From NCBI GenBank assembly GCA_018136815.1, contig CM030945.1, positions 99,811-163,810 on the forward strand: a stretch of 64,000 bases of DNA. Direction: 5' to 3'. The notes under the pieces were generated by a model. That model was given only the letters and a program-made list of their open reading frames with translations. It did no database searches and was not told where the DNA came from. Position 1 is the first letter of the stretch, and every line of letters starts with the position of its first letter. Of the stretch, positions 30,807-41,839 are shown piece after piece. Position numbers and translations under genes: made by a program. The stretch comes from Isochrysis galbana. Taxonomy: Eukaryota > Haptophyta > Isochrysidales > Isochrysidaceae.

Positions 30807-31957
30807 GGACTCAGCGGCACAGGAGAAAGGTGGGAAAACACCGCTGAGGATAGGTGCACTCCGCCCAGCTCAAAATCCCCACATGGCCCAGGCCCCAGGC
30901 CCCTAAGTAGAGCACGAGGGGAGTTGCCGCAAGGCGGGCAATGAGGTTGAGCAAGGGGAATGGGCGTGGCTACGGTAGCGTTATCCAGTGCCACGTATGA
31001 GGCGAGAATATTAAAAGGTTTTTTTAAATTGTGTTTCGTCTTGCGTCTTGGGTTCTTGGATTAACAACGAGCCTCAGCCGGGGATCATAAACCTGTCGAA
31101 TCAAGCTCGTGCTTGATCGTGGGGCAAGTCTCAGCGGGGCTAGGGCATGAGTGAAGAGAAGTCTTGAGAGAGCGGGGGAAATGGCGCGCTACATCGCGAC
31201 GACGGCCCACGAGACACCACACCCCACATCACTCACTCACCAACAAGAAAACTCCGAAAACTGACGCAACATCGCACAAACAAATCAATGAAACAAATAA
31301 GGACAAACGAACAAATTTGGCGTGCATGCGGCGGAGCTTCGAGGCAACTCATTGGCAAAAACAAAACTCACTCAATTTTTCTCACACACTACACATAGAT
31401 AGAAGCACCGCATCCGCCTTGTCGCATCCGCGATCGACTTCCGACCTTAGGCCGTTCTTGTTCGCCGCGGAGTTTTACTCGTAACTTGTAGAACTCTTCC
31501 CGGCCAAAGAGCGTGCACTCTCAGTGGGTTCAACCAAACGCAATCGCGGATGGTTCAAAGACAAGTCTTAGTCGGGGTGCACGTCCAGACCAAGCGGGCA
31601 CACACAATCACAATCACGAACAAAATGAACGAACACTCACACAAGCAAGTGGCGAGCTTGTACACCCACCCCCTACTCAAACATACAGACAAACACCTAC
31701 ACTTTAAACTTAAACACATCACTCACTCACAGAAGACTAGGCACACGAAACCGATTCGCCACGGCAACTTCGAAGGCATGGTGATTGCTGTTCGTATGGC
31801 TCTGTAGGCAAGGCTCGGGCCGTAGCTCGCGGGCACCTGGGCTGGCGTGGTCCTGGCTGGGCTGGCTGGAGGCCGCTGCGGTTGCGCAGCGTGCCTGTCA
31901 TGTCGTGGTCGGTCGGCGCGGCGGGGTGGGCGGCGAGGGCAGGGGTGGGAGCGAGGC
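30807..31957. other. Intergenic; contains the block shared with 21890-22050
   Basis: 31098-31270 repeats the segment found 3' of the zinc-finger ORF at 22071. The rest (31271-31800) is A/C-rich (cacacaatcacaatcacg, ctcactcaca) with no gene recognised. Confidence 0.5.
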
Positions 31958-32415
31958 GCGCTCCATGACCCTATCGTTTATAACGCTAATTGATGAGCTC
32001 CCCGCAAGAACCGCGTTCCGCGCTAGCTGCCGGCGCGCCCTCGCAGGCAATCTCCAAGAGTGAGAGCAGCCTAGCTCTTTGCTCTGACAGGCCTCCTCGC
32101 CCTCTCCCTCGCAGGCGCTCCTGCGCCTCAGGGCCCCCCATTCTGAACCTGTCTGCCTCTCGACCAAGGGGGAGGGGGGGTTGGAGCGATGGCGATGGGC
32201 TAGCCACGACAGGCCAGGGCGCGCGAGGCAGGCGAGCGCCTGCCAAGGAGAGAGTGAGCCAGCAGAGCAGTCTGCTCCTGGCAAGCCATGCCAGGCATGC
32301 CATGAGGATGAGTGGTTCCTCCCCCATGGCATGGGAGGAGTGAAGAGGGGGGGGGGGGGGGGCTCGTGCGCCCCCATGAGCGAACTAAGTATAAACTTAA
32401 TGACCCTATCTTTGT
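31958..32415 (+). repeat. Hairpin-repeat family, copy G (short)
   Basis: It shares the 3' end with copy F, including hairpin 1 with one mismatch (tcctggca...tgccatga), a 7-bp hairpin 2, a G-run/ctcgtgc/C-run hairpin 3 and aactaagtataaactta. It is bounded by tgaccctatcgttt at 31967 and tgaccctatctttg at 32400, a possible imperfect target duplication. The same word appears beside a hairpin-4 sequence at 53411-53470. Confidence 0.65.
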
Positions 32416-32768
32416 AAAGATAGTTGTGTCCCGTGTGCATGTAAGGCGTGCACCCCCCACCCTCCCAAGCGAGGCGGGTGGTACCGGATGAAGGCAAGCC
32501 GCCTTGGCGTTAGCGCAGATGAGCTATTTGCGCAAGTAGGGCATCCATTATCCATTTTGGCTTTGAAGGTGACCCTATCGTTATAGTTTCACCGATAGTT
32601 GGCTATTGGATTAACTCAAGCGTGAGGCATGGTGGCCGGGGCTGGGATTCTCCCCGCCCCCGTCACTCGCTACACGCACGACTCGAACTACTTGCTACTT
32701 GCAGCACAACAAGCCCTCTGTCCTCTCCTACATTCAATCCTCACTGACGTATATACTACTTGGCGAGC
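32416..32768. other. No gene recognised
   Basis: Contains short inverted motifs (gaccctatcgttatag and ccgatagttggctattgg, 32571-32609) and the 3' flank of the minus-strand gene. Confidence 0.35.
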
Positions 32769-35209
32769 TCACACCCCCAGTTTGGATGCGAAGCTGCGGC
32801 TCGTGCGCGGCGATAGTACCACAGGGCCCCGCCGCTTTGGCACGGGTTGTCCGGGGAGCGTGCCGAAAGCGCCCAGCAAAGGCAGTTTCGGTTGGCCAGC
32901 TCGGATGTCTTTCGCAAAGATGGGAGAGTACCTGTGAGGCGAACGGGGGCGAGCGTTCAGCTCTTGACGCTTTGTGGAGGGTGCCCAGACCTGCAGACGG
33001 CTATACAACGCAGGGAGAAGGCATCGGCAGCTCACGTGCTCGGCCCTGGCGTTTCCTCGGCTAGGTCGGACTTCAACGGCCGCGGACGGCCTCGGACCGA
33101 GATGAAAGACAACGAAGATTGCGATTTGCAGTGCGCAGTGTCGAAACCGGTGCGCGGATTGTAGTGCCCAGGTCCTGGAGCATCCACCCGTTCAATTTTC
33201 TTACGCACCGGGATGGTCTCGTACTCGAGCGCCGCCCACATGGGAGATAGCTTCATGGTAGTCGTGCTAGACATAGTGCTCCACGGCCGATCGGAGGTCG
33301 CCGATAGCCGCCCCTTCCTCAGCCTCGCGAGCTCAGCCGCCTCCTCCTTGGAAAGAATGGCCCCATCATCCTCACGCTGCTGCAGCTCCGCAAGCCGGCC
33401 ACGGCCGATCAGCGTTGCCGTACTCACCCGTGGGGTGGAGGCTCTCGAGCTCGTTGTCGGTCGTGTTGCCTCCATTCTCGGGGTCACAGGTCGAGCAACT
33501 GACTCGCTCACGGCTTGGCGCGGCACTGCCCTCGCAGATGCCGCTCCCCGTGGCATTGTCGCCCGCTGTTTGGGCACAAATGACGCCGTCACCGACGAGT
33601 CCTTAGAAGCCGCGACATCGGCCGAGCTAATTATCGCGGTTGTGGGCCGCGGCGTGACGGGCCGAGGTGACGGCGGCGGATGCGGCACCATCGCCTTCAA
33701 CTTGTAAGAGGATAGCGTCGGCTTTTGCGCCATCTCCGCATCCGTGCCTCGGGATGCTGTCTTTGGTCGAGGCGACGACGAGTGCGCCAGATTCGAGGTT
33801 GACGGCGTACTCGAGGTCGAGCGAGAGAAAGCATGCGCAACGTCACTATCACCATCCGCCAGCCGCTTGAACTTGGCCAATTCGATTGGGGTAAGCAGCT
33901 TTCCCTCGCTCACCATTCGCTCGTACTCCGCTAGCTGTTTTTGCTGGGCTGGCGTCCGCACCACATTGCGCGATTGCGCGGGTCGAGCTTTGTGGACGTT
34001 CGGAGACGAGCGCGAGCTCGCGGGTCGTGACGGTTGTGCTCCGCCAGTGACATTCTCGATGTGACGGCGGAAGGCTTCCATTTGCCGCAGAGCGGCGCAC
34101 TCGGGCTTGCTGTTTGGCAAGGCACTCCATTCTCGTAACTTGGCCAGATCGTCCTCTGAGATGAGATGGCCGTCTTGCACGCGCCTCTCTATCGCGTGCC
34201 ATTCGACGGCAGCAATACATGCCGCCTCCTCCTTGCTCAACCGATGCTTGATTGCTTGCTGCAGGGCCTCAGGAGGCTTGAGCTTGGCAGCGATGACGCA
34301 CTGCAAGGCATCGCATACCTGGGAGACGCTCCCTGAGTCCACCGTCTCCAGCAGCTTCCTCAACAACGGACTCTTCTTGATGGTTTCAGCGCCGTCTACG
34401 TCTGCTAGATCAGGCTCAGACTCCCGCATCTCCTTGAGCTTGATGCCGGGCCGCTTGCCGTCAGGTGGCACATCCTGCGAGGGCATCTCCTTTGACGATT
34501 GGGCCGGTAGAGGCATATTTGCGGATGGCGAAATCGAAGCGATGCTTGTGGCGGGTGCCGCATCTACTCCCTTCCTCATGGGAAGCGCGCCTTTGGATGG
34601 CGGAGTGGTCGATTGCCTTGCCATCGAGGGCTTGTTGGAAGGCTTCTCCTGCGTCCGCTTGGTCTCCGCGGGCTTGTCCGCCACCGGCGTGCCCTCTTCC
34701 GAGTTGCCCTCTTTGGGCGCAGCCGTAGCAAACGCATCGTGTTCAGCTTTGTCAATTTCGGCCTCTGCTGATTTGTCCTCCGCCACTCTTGCCTCTGTCA
34801 GCTTTACCTCCAAAGATTCATTCTCTGACCCGTCCGTAGACTTGTTTGCTGCTGGCTCTTTGTCTGTTGCCGACTCATCGATGGGCGGCTTGTCCTCTGC
34901 TGATAGCTCTTCACCTGACGCCGAATCTCGCGCAGGTGCCTCCTCTGCTGTGTTCTGCTCGACTGGCCTCTCGGCGACGATCTCCTCCACTGCTGGTTTC
35001 TCCTCTCCCATCTTGTCCGCTGCTAGCTCAAACTCTTGCGCCTCCTCACGCGCCGCCATGTGCTCCTCGCCTGCTCTCTCGGACGTCTGCGCAGTGGAAG
35101 GCGTCTCATCTGACGGCTTGGGTGCGCTGAACCGTTCCTGCTCCCCTCCGCCGCCGGCAGCAGCCTCAACTAGAGCTGGCGGAGGCTTCGACTCGGCGTC
35201 TCCATTCAT
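32769..35209 (-). CDS. Sperm-tail PG-rich (STPGR/SHIPPO-type) repeat protein, probably axonemal
   Basis: Exon 1 is 35209-33036, intron 33035-32932 (GT-AG, phase 2) and exon 2 32931-32769, a 778-residue product. The start MNGDAESKPPP at 35209 is preferred to an in-frame ATG at 35416, which would add a leader encoded in pyrimidine-rich DNA. Residues 1-300 are acidic and Glu/Ala-rich. A basic, Ser/Pro/Thr-rich middle contains three similar short helices (ISEDDLAKLREW, LTPIELAKFKRL, LSKEEAAELARL). The C-terminus has DAPGPGHYNP and, created across the splice junction, ETPGPSTYSP. PGPGxY repeats mark SHIPPO/STPGR proteins of flagellar microtubules. The joining of PGPST to Y across the intron supports the splice model. 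The exact ciliary role is not known. Confidence 0.75.
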
Positions 35210-35329
35210 CTTCTCGAGAGAGAGAGCTTCTGGCTCGCTCTGGGCGGGCGGAGGCGCGTGGGTAGGATCGCCCGGCTCCGTCGTACACGTCCTGACCGAG
35301 CGCGCCAGAGGGCACGGGTCGGCTCGTGG

Positions 35330-35720
35330 GAGGGAGGGAGAGGGAAGGAGGGGGAGGGAGAGGGAGAGGGGAGCGGCCACGCCGCGAGTGTGCTCTCTCT
35401 TCCACCTTCCCCGCACCTCGACGGACTTCGTCGCCTCCCTCTTTCACGTCTCCACGGACCACATTCCCCTCTTTTTTCTAGATCGCTCCCTCCCCCTCAC
35501 CACCACCCCGGAGTGTCTCCCTCTCTTCTTTTTCTCTCTCTCTCGCGCCTCCCCCCCCCCCTCTCTCTCACCCCCTTCCGCTCTTTCTCTCTTCTCTTCT
35601 CTCTCTCTTTCTTTCGCTCTACAAGAAGTATCCCACCTCCCTCAACCAACTCCCCTCACCACCGCTCACATCCTACATCATCCCTTACTCTAATAGATCC
35701 TTCTCTACTGGCTCTACTCT
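35330..35720. repeat. Purine and pyrimidine tracts 5' of the STPGR gene
   Basis: gggaggga-type purines (35330-35370) and ctctctct-type pyrimidines (35470-35720) on the plus strand, immediately upstream of the minus-strand gene. Confidence 0.7.
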
Positions 35721-36299
35721 CCGTTCAACGACTTTCCCCCCGCCACACCTACTTTTTACTTTCTACCTGTCGGTTTCTCCGTCAGTGAACGGCTCCATCT
35801 GCTGCTCGCCGCCCTTGCTTCACGTGAACTCTTTACTGCCGGGCCGAAGCACCGAAACAGGTGCTTCACCGCAGCTGTTTTGTACGGTGTACGGTGGCTC
35901 ATGGGGGGGGAGGGCTTTCACGAGAAAATATTGGACTCAACACACAAAACACGAGAACAAAGCCCAAAGCGCAAAGCGGAGTGATTTTGATTTTCGGCCG
36001 AGGCGTTGCTTCGTTGCTTCCCCTTCCCCTTCCCCTTCTAGGGCGGTCAAACAGCTATTTTAACTTCTAAGGGTGAAAATTGACCAAGTCAAGATTGAGG
36101 ATTCATTACGAGATTTTTGGATATGGTGACCGGATAGGTGTAACTAGCACATATCCGGTGCCCTTTGGGCCCTAGACCCCCCACGGTAGCCCCCACAGCG
36201 ATGCGTAACCAGAAAACGCGCAAATTGGCCAGAAATCACTATCGCGGAGGGCCGACGTCCGACGCGAGCGCGGGCGAGCGTCGGGCCGCTAATCGACGC
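35721..36299. other. No gene recognised; short dispersed repeats
   Basis: agggcggtcaaacag occurs at about 36040 and again at 37613. A tagcacatat...gccctttgggccc phrase (36146-36172) recurs at 58169-58210. These are probably ends of unidentified mobile elements. Confidence 0.35.
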
Positions 36300-36925
36300 G
36301 TCCCCGGCGCAGCGTGCCTCGGCCAGCCACAGCCATGCGCGTAGGCTGCCAGGAGCGCCTCCTACTGCCCCCCATGCCCGCCACCGCCTCATCGCAAATC
36401 GCCCCCTCGCGTCCCTCGCTAGCGCGCCAACGGAGGGGTCCCGGAGCGCCCGAGTTAGGCGTGCGCCCGGGCGCGCTGCGAAAGCTTTCTTCGCCATCAG
36501 CCCGGTGTCCGGGCCAGCCAGGACACTGAGTGAGCAGAACCCGCCGCGCCAGCGACGCCAATCGCGCCAGCCGCGCGCCGGTGCCTCGTCGCAATCCACC
36601 CCCGGCGGCATTCAAACGCGCTCACGCACGGCCCCGAGGGGCCCGGAGCGCCCAACTCGGAGCCGCGACCGGGCGCGCTGCGAGGCGCTTCTTGCTCATT
36701 AGCCCGGTGTGCAGGCCAGCCAAGGCACCAAATGTCAAAGTGCCGCCGGGACGGCGCCGCCAATCGCGCCCGCCGCGCGCTGGAACCTCGTCGAAGTCTG
36801 CGACCATTCGCCCCGCATGCGCGCTAACGCGCCGCCGCGAGGGTCCCCGAGAGCCCAAGTTAGGCGTGCGCCCGGGCGCGCTGCGAAAGCTTTCTTCGCC
36901 ATCAGCCCGGTGTCCGGCCGCCGCC
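36300..36925. repeat. Tandem array, about 202-bp unit, three copies
   Basis: The landmark gcgcgctgcga starts at 36471, 36673 and 36876 (spacings 202 and 203). Each is followed by a ttctt/gc(c)at(c/t)agcccggtgt phrase. Open minus-strand frames repeat RSAPGR motifs because of this. A reverse-complement fragment of one unit is present at about 45430-45475. Confidence 0.8.
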
Positions 36926-37145
36926 TTTTTCTGGGCGACCACCTCTGGGTCATTTCCGCGTGCGAGCGTGCGAGTGGTCCAGTGGGTAGTGGCCATGTAA
37001 GAAGAAAAACACAGTAAAAAATTCTCACCGTAAAATGTGAGATGGTTGTATTCGGGTCTCTTGTAAATTGGAATTGCTCAACTTTACTTTTGGCTTTTGG
37101 TGGTCGCGTGCCCGACAGCTCCAGAATATTGTTGTAAACGGGCAT

Positions 37146-37188
37146 GTGGACATTTGATGGCTCAACTTCATTCCGTCCAACATTCGAC
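37146..37188. mobile_element. Gap-truncated end of the GGTG(T/C)CGTTCCGTC inverted-repeat element
   Basis: tggacatttgatggctcaac matches the subterminal sequence of the element at 12757-13449 (tggacatttgatagctcaat) and continues into the N gap. Confidence 0.45.
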
Positions 37189-37288
37189 NNNNNNNNNNNN
37201 NNNNNNNNNNNNNNNNNNNNNNNNNNNNNNNNNNNNNNNNNNNNNNNNNNNNNNNNNNNNNNNNNNNNNNNNNNNNNNNNNNNNNNNN
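37189..37288. other. Assembly gap (100 N)
   Basis: Exactly 100 N; the size is nominal. Confidence 1.
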
Positions 37289-37639
37289 GAGCTTCACTCT
37301 GAACGCCGTCTTGCGGCAACGTTCCATCCCCATACTATCCTCGTGTCTGATTTTGTTTTGTTTCGGCGGCGGTTCTTCACTTGTTCCTCGTTCAATGGGG
37401 CTGCTCCCGAGCGGACACTCCGCGTAGAGCGTGCGCAGCGCGCAGAATTATGCCGTGATACCTTTCCCCTCAGCCCTGCGATGCCGCTTAGACTCATGCG
37501 CTCAACTTAGCTGTTCCAATGCGCAAGTCGTCCGTGAGCACCAATGAGCAATGCTTCCGGGATGTGAACATGAAAGCGGGGGTGCATCAGGTGATACTTT
37601 CTTTTTATGGTAGGGCGGTCAAACAGGGCTGTTTAAGTA

Positions 37640-38290
37640 CTAATATGGCGGGGTGACATTTTTTGACCATGTTCCATTTTCCAAAGCCCATGTCGCGGGT
37701 AGAGGGTACACTTCCCCCTCGTACGTTCCATTTTTAGGTCTTCCCGCGCGACTCCCTCTCCGTCGCCGCGCCCCGGCTCCCTTCTTCCCGTATCGTCCCG
37801 TATCGGTCCGCCCCCCCTTCCTTCTCCTCTCCTCTTCCCGGCTCCCCCGCGGAAGCCCTCCCCCCTCTCTCCCCTCCCGTCTCTCCCCGAGTGCTTCCTT
37901 GAGTTTCCGGCCCCCTTTTGTCTAGTTCTTTCCCGCGCGATTCCCTCCCCCCCCCGCGCGTGACGTTTTCCCTCTGTGTCTTGACTACGCTTTGCGCCAC
38001 CGCTCGAGCGCTCCCTGTGCCTCCTCGTCCGTCCTCTGTCCCCGTTCTCGTGCTGCTGCGCCCTGTGATGGCTGAGTGTGCGCCCATGTCTTCGGCCCCG
38101 TCCCCGCACGCTTCCCCGGCTCCCCATTGTTCACCCCCCATGCTCCAGTCAGGCCCTACATCTCATGTTACAGTTCATCCTCCACTCACACCCAGTCGCA
38201 CCACAGCCACAGCTCCACACGATCCACAACATGGTAGCGGAGGGGTGCTGTCGCATTCATCCCAGATGATGCGATTTCCAGGCTCTTGAT
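37640..38290 (+). repeat. CT-rich retroelement-leader-like segment, copy 1
   Basis: Resembles 53650-54210 in layout and wording: a cttcccgcgcgactccc-type pyrimidine-rich leader, a gcgccaccgctcga phrase, then an ATG opening a Pro/Ser-rich frame with ccacagcc repeats. It is probably the 5' end of a retroelement family. The short ORF (38068-38289) is not called as a gene. Confidence 0.4.
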
Positions 38291-38806
38291 TCCAGGTCCT
38301 TCGCCGTGCGGCCACACGGTGAAGCTCAGGAATACCTAGGTTGGTAGGGTTCGTCCCTAGCAATCTAGAATTCGAGTTCTCGTTTCGTTCCTTCTAGCCT
38401 GTTTGTCAGGTCTAGATTCCAGGTTTCCTCCTTTCGGGCAATCTTGACCCAAAGGAGCCAGGTCGCCTGTCACTCGCTGCGCGCTTGTCTCAGGCTCTCG
38501 AGTTACCTTGTGAAGGCTTGTTTAGCTTCTTGCAAGGCTTGTCGTTTCTTGTTGGGTTCCGGTTCTTTCTTGGGACTTGCTAACTTTCGTGGTCGTCCAG
38601 GCCTGTTCTTCATAGATTCTGCTTAGCCTGGTTAGGGTTTCGTTGCCTTCCGGCGTTTCGCGTTGGCGTTCGGAAACTTCCTCTCACATTCCCTAGGTCC
38701 GCTACCCTTGGCTTGTAGGTCCTTGCTTCTTTCTTCTCGGTCAAGGTTTTGGCGAGCGAGTCGGTTGCTCTAGCCGCTCGAGATTTGAGGTTTAATTTGC
38801 CATCTC
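38291..38806 (+). other. T/C-rich, probably retroelement leader; no gene
   Basis: Contains tctagattccagg, gtttaatttgc and gtttcgttgcc words also seen at 44700-44830, upstream of another leader. No coding signal. Confidence 0.3.
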
Positions 38807-39490
38807 CCCTTGGAGATCGGTGTAGGTTCGCTTCCTAGGTGAGGGAATCTTTCCCCTTGATGCAAGTTACATGCAAGCCCTTGGCCCCTTTGGTGTTTCT
38901 TCCCCTTGGTTGCTACTCAGGGTTGTTCGTTAGAAGCGTCTAGAAGGTTCACGCTCAACGGCAAGATTTCCTCTGTCGTGAAGACATCTCGTTGCGATCC
39001 GTATCCAAAGTGATCGCCGTGGTCGCGCGACATGACGCTCCCCTTCGGACTCTCCGCTACGTGGGAAGTTACAACGGAGGCACGCTCCGGCCGTCGCTGC
39101 GGAGTCTCTCTCTCTCTCTCGCTCTCTCTCTCTCCGTCTCTCGCGACGTGTTTGAGTTATCGGTGATTTGGGGTCGCGGTTGCTTGATAATTTGCTTTGG
39201 TTGGGTGAATGATTCCGGTGTGTTCGTGAGTCGGTGTAACCTGTTGTTCTCGGCTTCGTTGTCCGTCGTTGTTCGCTGCGTCGCTGCACTCAAGCAGCCT
39301 AGGCTCCCTCCCTGAGGGAAGAGTTCTTTGTAGGTCTAACAATCTCTTAAAACCCAACACACTAGGGCCGCTAGGAGCGCCTCGCCGCCCCACAGCCCTT
39401 CGTTCGCCGTTCGTTCCCCGTCCAGACACCCAAATGGGGTTGCCCGACCCAGTCCAGAATTTCATTCACCCGACTCCCGGTGGGGAGGAG
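38807..39490 (+). mobile_element. 684-bp direct repeat, left copy (LTR or leader of a gypsy element)
   Basis: Matches 40736-41419 over its full length with only two substitutions noticed. It starts cccttggagatcgg and ends gactcccggtggggaggag. Clear TG...CA ends and a target duplication were not found at the repeat borders. It may therefore be a duplicated 5' region instead of a true LTR. Near-identity implies recent origin. Confidence 0.6.
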
Positions 39491-39900
39491 CCCTCTCCCA
39501 AGGGCCATAGCCGGAGCCGCTCTGCGGACAAATTGTCGTTGTCTACCGTAGGTTCTCGTGCAGTGGAGGCGGAGACTAGTGCCTCCTCCTCACCTCTCTC
39601 CCCGGTTCGTTATATTTCTCCGCCATCGTGTTCATTCTCTCGTCTCGAAGTTGCACCTGTTCTCGTTTCTGACCTGGTTCCCGACCCGGAAGGGTCGGCT
39701 TCCGGAGTCAACGAAGTTGAAGGTTCCAAGGGAGCTGCGGCTTTCCGCGCTCACGCCGTGGCCACCCCAGACTCGGGAGACGCAGTGGCCGTCGATTACG
39801 ATCTCTCGTCGCGCCCCACACGGACGCCGGCGTCTCCTCTTTCTCTCGGCTCTCCGGAGGATCCCCGTTCCAGGGATCGCCCGCCGGGGCCAACCCCCTT

Positions 39901-40735
39901 CAGGGCCTTTGCTCCTACTACCGTCGATTCATTCGCCAATTCGCCGCTAAGGCTGCTCCTCTCACTGCCCTCACGCGGAAGGGCTGTGACGTGGCAAAGG
40001 AGTCTCAGTCCGAGGAGTGTCGCCGAGCTATCCAAGAGCTCAAGACAGCGATCACTTCGGAGCCCGTCTTGACTCCACCCAGGGATGATCGGCCCTTCAT
40101 CGTCAAGACCGATGGGGCTAGCAAGTTGGGTATCGCCGGCATCCTCTCGCAGCTAGGAGACGATAGCCGTGAACGAGTCGTTGGGTATTACGCTCGCAGT
40201 CTTACCTCGGCCGAACGCCATTGGACGGTGACCGAGATTGAACTCTTGGCTGCCCTGGAATCAATTCGAAATTGGCGACCCTACCTTTGGGGGCGTCGGT
40301 TCAAGTTAGTCGTCGACCACTCCGCGCTGCGATGGCTGCATACCATGAAGGATCAAGTAGCCGGTGGGCCAGCCTCTCGGCTGACTCGGTGGGCTCTCAA
40401 GTTGGCTGAGTACCGGTTCGACGTCGAACATAAACCAGGAGCTGTTCATCAAGATGCTGACGGGCTGTCCCGGCTAGCATCCCTGGAGCCGGAACACGAA
40501 GACGAACCACTCGCCGGCCTAGCGTCACTGGCGGCGCGTGAGCCTGGCTCAGAGTCTCTAGCCGAGCAGGAACGGTCCCATCCGGTGGCTGCCATCACGC
40601 GCTCCGTAGCTACGGCGCGAGGGCTTCAAGCTTTGGATCGATCTCGTCGTCGAGCCTCCGATTCCGGGCCCGCCATCCAGTCCAGTTATTTGGCTCCGGG
40701 TACGCCGACTTCCGAAGAGATGAGAGCGGCCCTGG
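39901..40735 (+). pseudogene. Ty3/gypsy RT end and RNase H fragment
   Basis: The frame from 39901 reads QGLCSYYRRFIRQFAAKAAP (the thumb/connection motif after the gypsy RT core), then EPVLTPP, FIVKTDGASKLGIAGILSQ, YYARSLTSAERHWTVTEIEL and HKPGAVHQDADGLSRL, the gypsy RNase H. The RT palm and integrase are missing. Upstream (39490-39900) a different frame encodes a Ser/Pro-rich Gag-like sequence. This is an internally deleted copy. It opens directly into the right-hand 684-bp repeat and stops at 40765-40767. Confidence 0.8.
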
Positions 40736-41419
40736 CCCTTGGAGATCGGTGTAGGTTCGCTTCCTAGGTGAGGGAATCTTTCCCCTTGATGCAAGTTACA
40801 TGCAAGCCCTTGGCCCCTTTGGTGTTTCTTCCCCTTGGTTGCTACTCAGGGTTGTTCGTTAGAAGCGTCTAGAAGGTTCACGCTCAACGGCAAGATTTCC
40901 TCTGTCGTGAAGACATCTCGTTGCGATCCGTATCCAAAGTGATCGCCGTGGTCGCGCGACATGACGCTCCCCTTCGGACTCTCCGCTACGTGGGAAGTTA
41001 CAACGGAGACACGCTCCGGCCGTCGCTGCGGAGTCTCTCTCTCTCTCTCGCTCTCTCTCTCTCCGTCTCTCGCGACGTGTTTGAGTTATCGGTGATTTGG
41101 GGTCGCGGTTGCTTGATAATTTGCTTTGGTTGGGTGAATGATTCCGGTGTGTTCGTGAGTCGGTGTAACCTGTTGTTCTCGGCTTCGTTGTCCGTCGTTG
41201 TTCGCTGCGTCGCTGCACTCAAGCAGCCTAGGCTCCCTCCCTGAGGGTAGAGTTCTTTGTAGGTCTAACAATCTCTTAAAACCCAACACACTAGGGCCGC
41301 TAGGAGCGCCTCGCCGCCCCACAGCCCTTCGTTCGCCGTTCGTTCCCCGTCCAGACACCCAAATGGGGTTGCCCGACCCAGTCCAGAATTTCATTCACCC
41401 GACTCCCGGTGGGGAGGAG
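40736..41419 (+). mobile_element. 684-bp direct repeat, right copy
   Basis: Counterpart of 38807-39490 at a constant offset of 1929 bp. The observed differences are ggaggc/ggagac and gggaag/gggtag. Confidence 0.6.
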
Positions 41420-41839
41420 GGCCAAAGCGCCGCGCTAGCCGCCGGTGCCGCTCGCGACGGAGTGGCTCAGAGCCCTCCGGCTCCGCTCGACTCGACAGGT
41501 GCCTTCCTCACCCTCCCATCCTCTCCTCACTCCTCGCATCCCCACCACCGCCGCTCCTCCAGCCCCATCCGCCTCACCCAGCTCTCACCAGCCATCTCAC
41601 ATGATCTACCCACAATCCACACAACCACAGCCACACTGGCCACAACACACCGATACCACCGCCACACCTGCACAGCCAGCGTTCTACTCCCCTCTCCCGC
41701 CTTTTGCCACGCCCAAGCCCTCGCCTCTCGACCCGCCCGACGCCCTCACCGCCATCCCTGCCCTCCCCACTACCCACCTTTTCCCCTTTCTTCCGAATCC
41801 TCAGCATACCATCACCAATCTGCCCCAGCCGAACCAACC
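41420..41839 (+). other. CA/CC-rich P/S-coding-like sequence; no gene called
   Basis: Overlapping plus-strand frames are rich in Pro, Ser, His and Thr, as in the Gag-like leaders elsewhere in the window. Confidence 0.3.
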
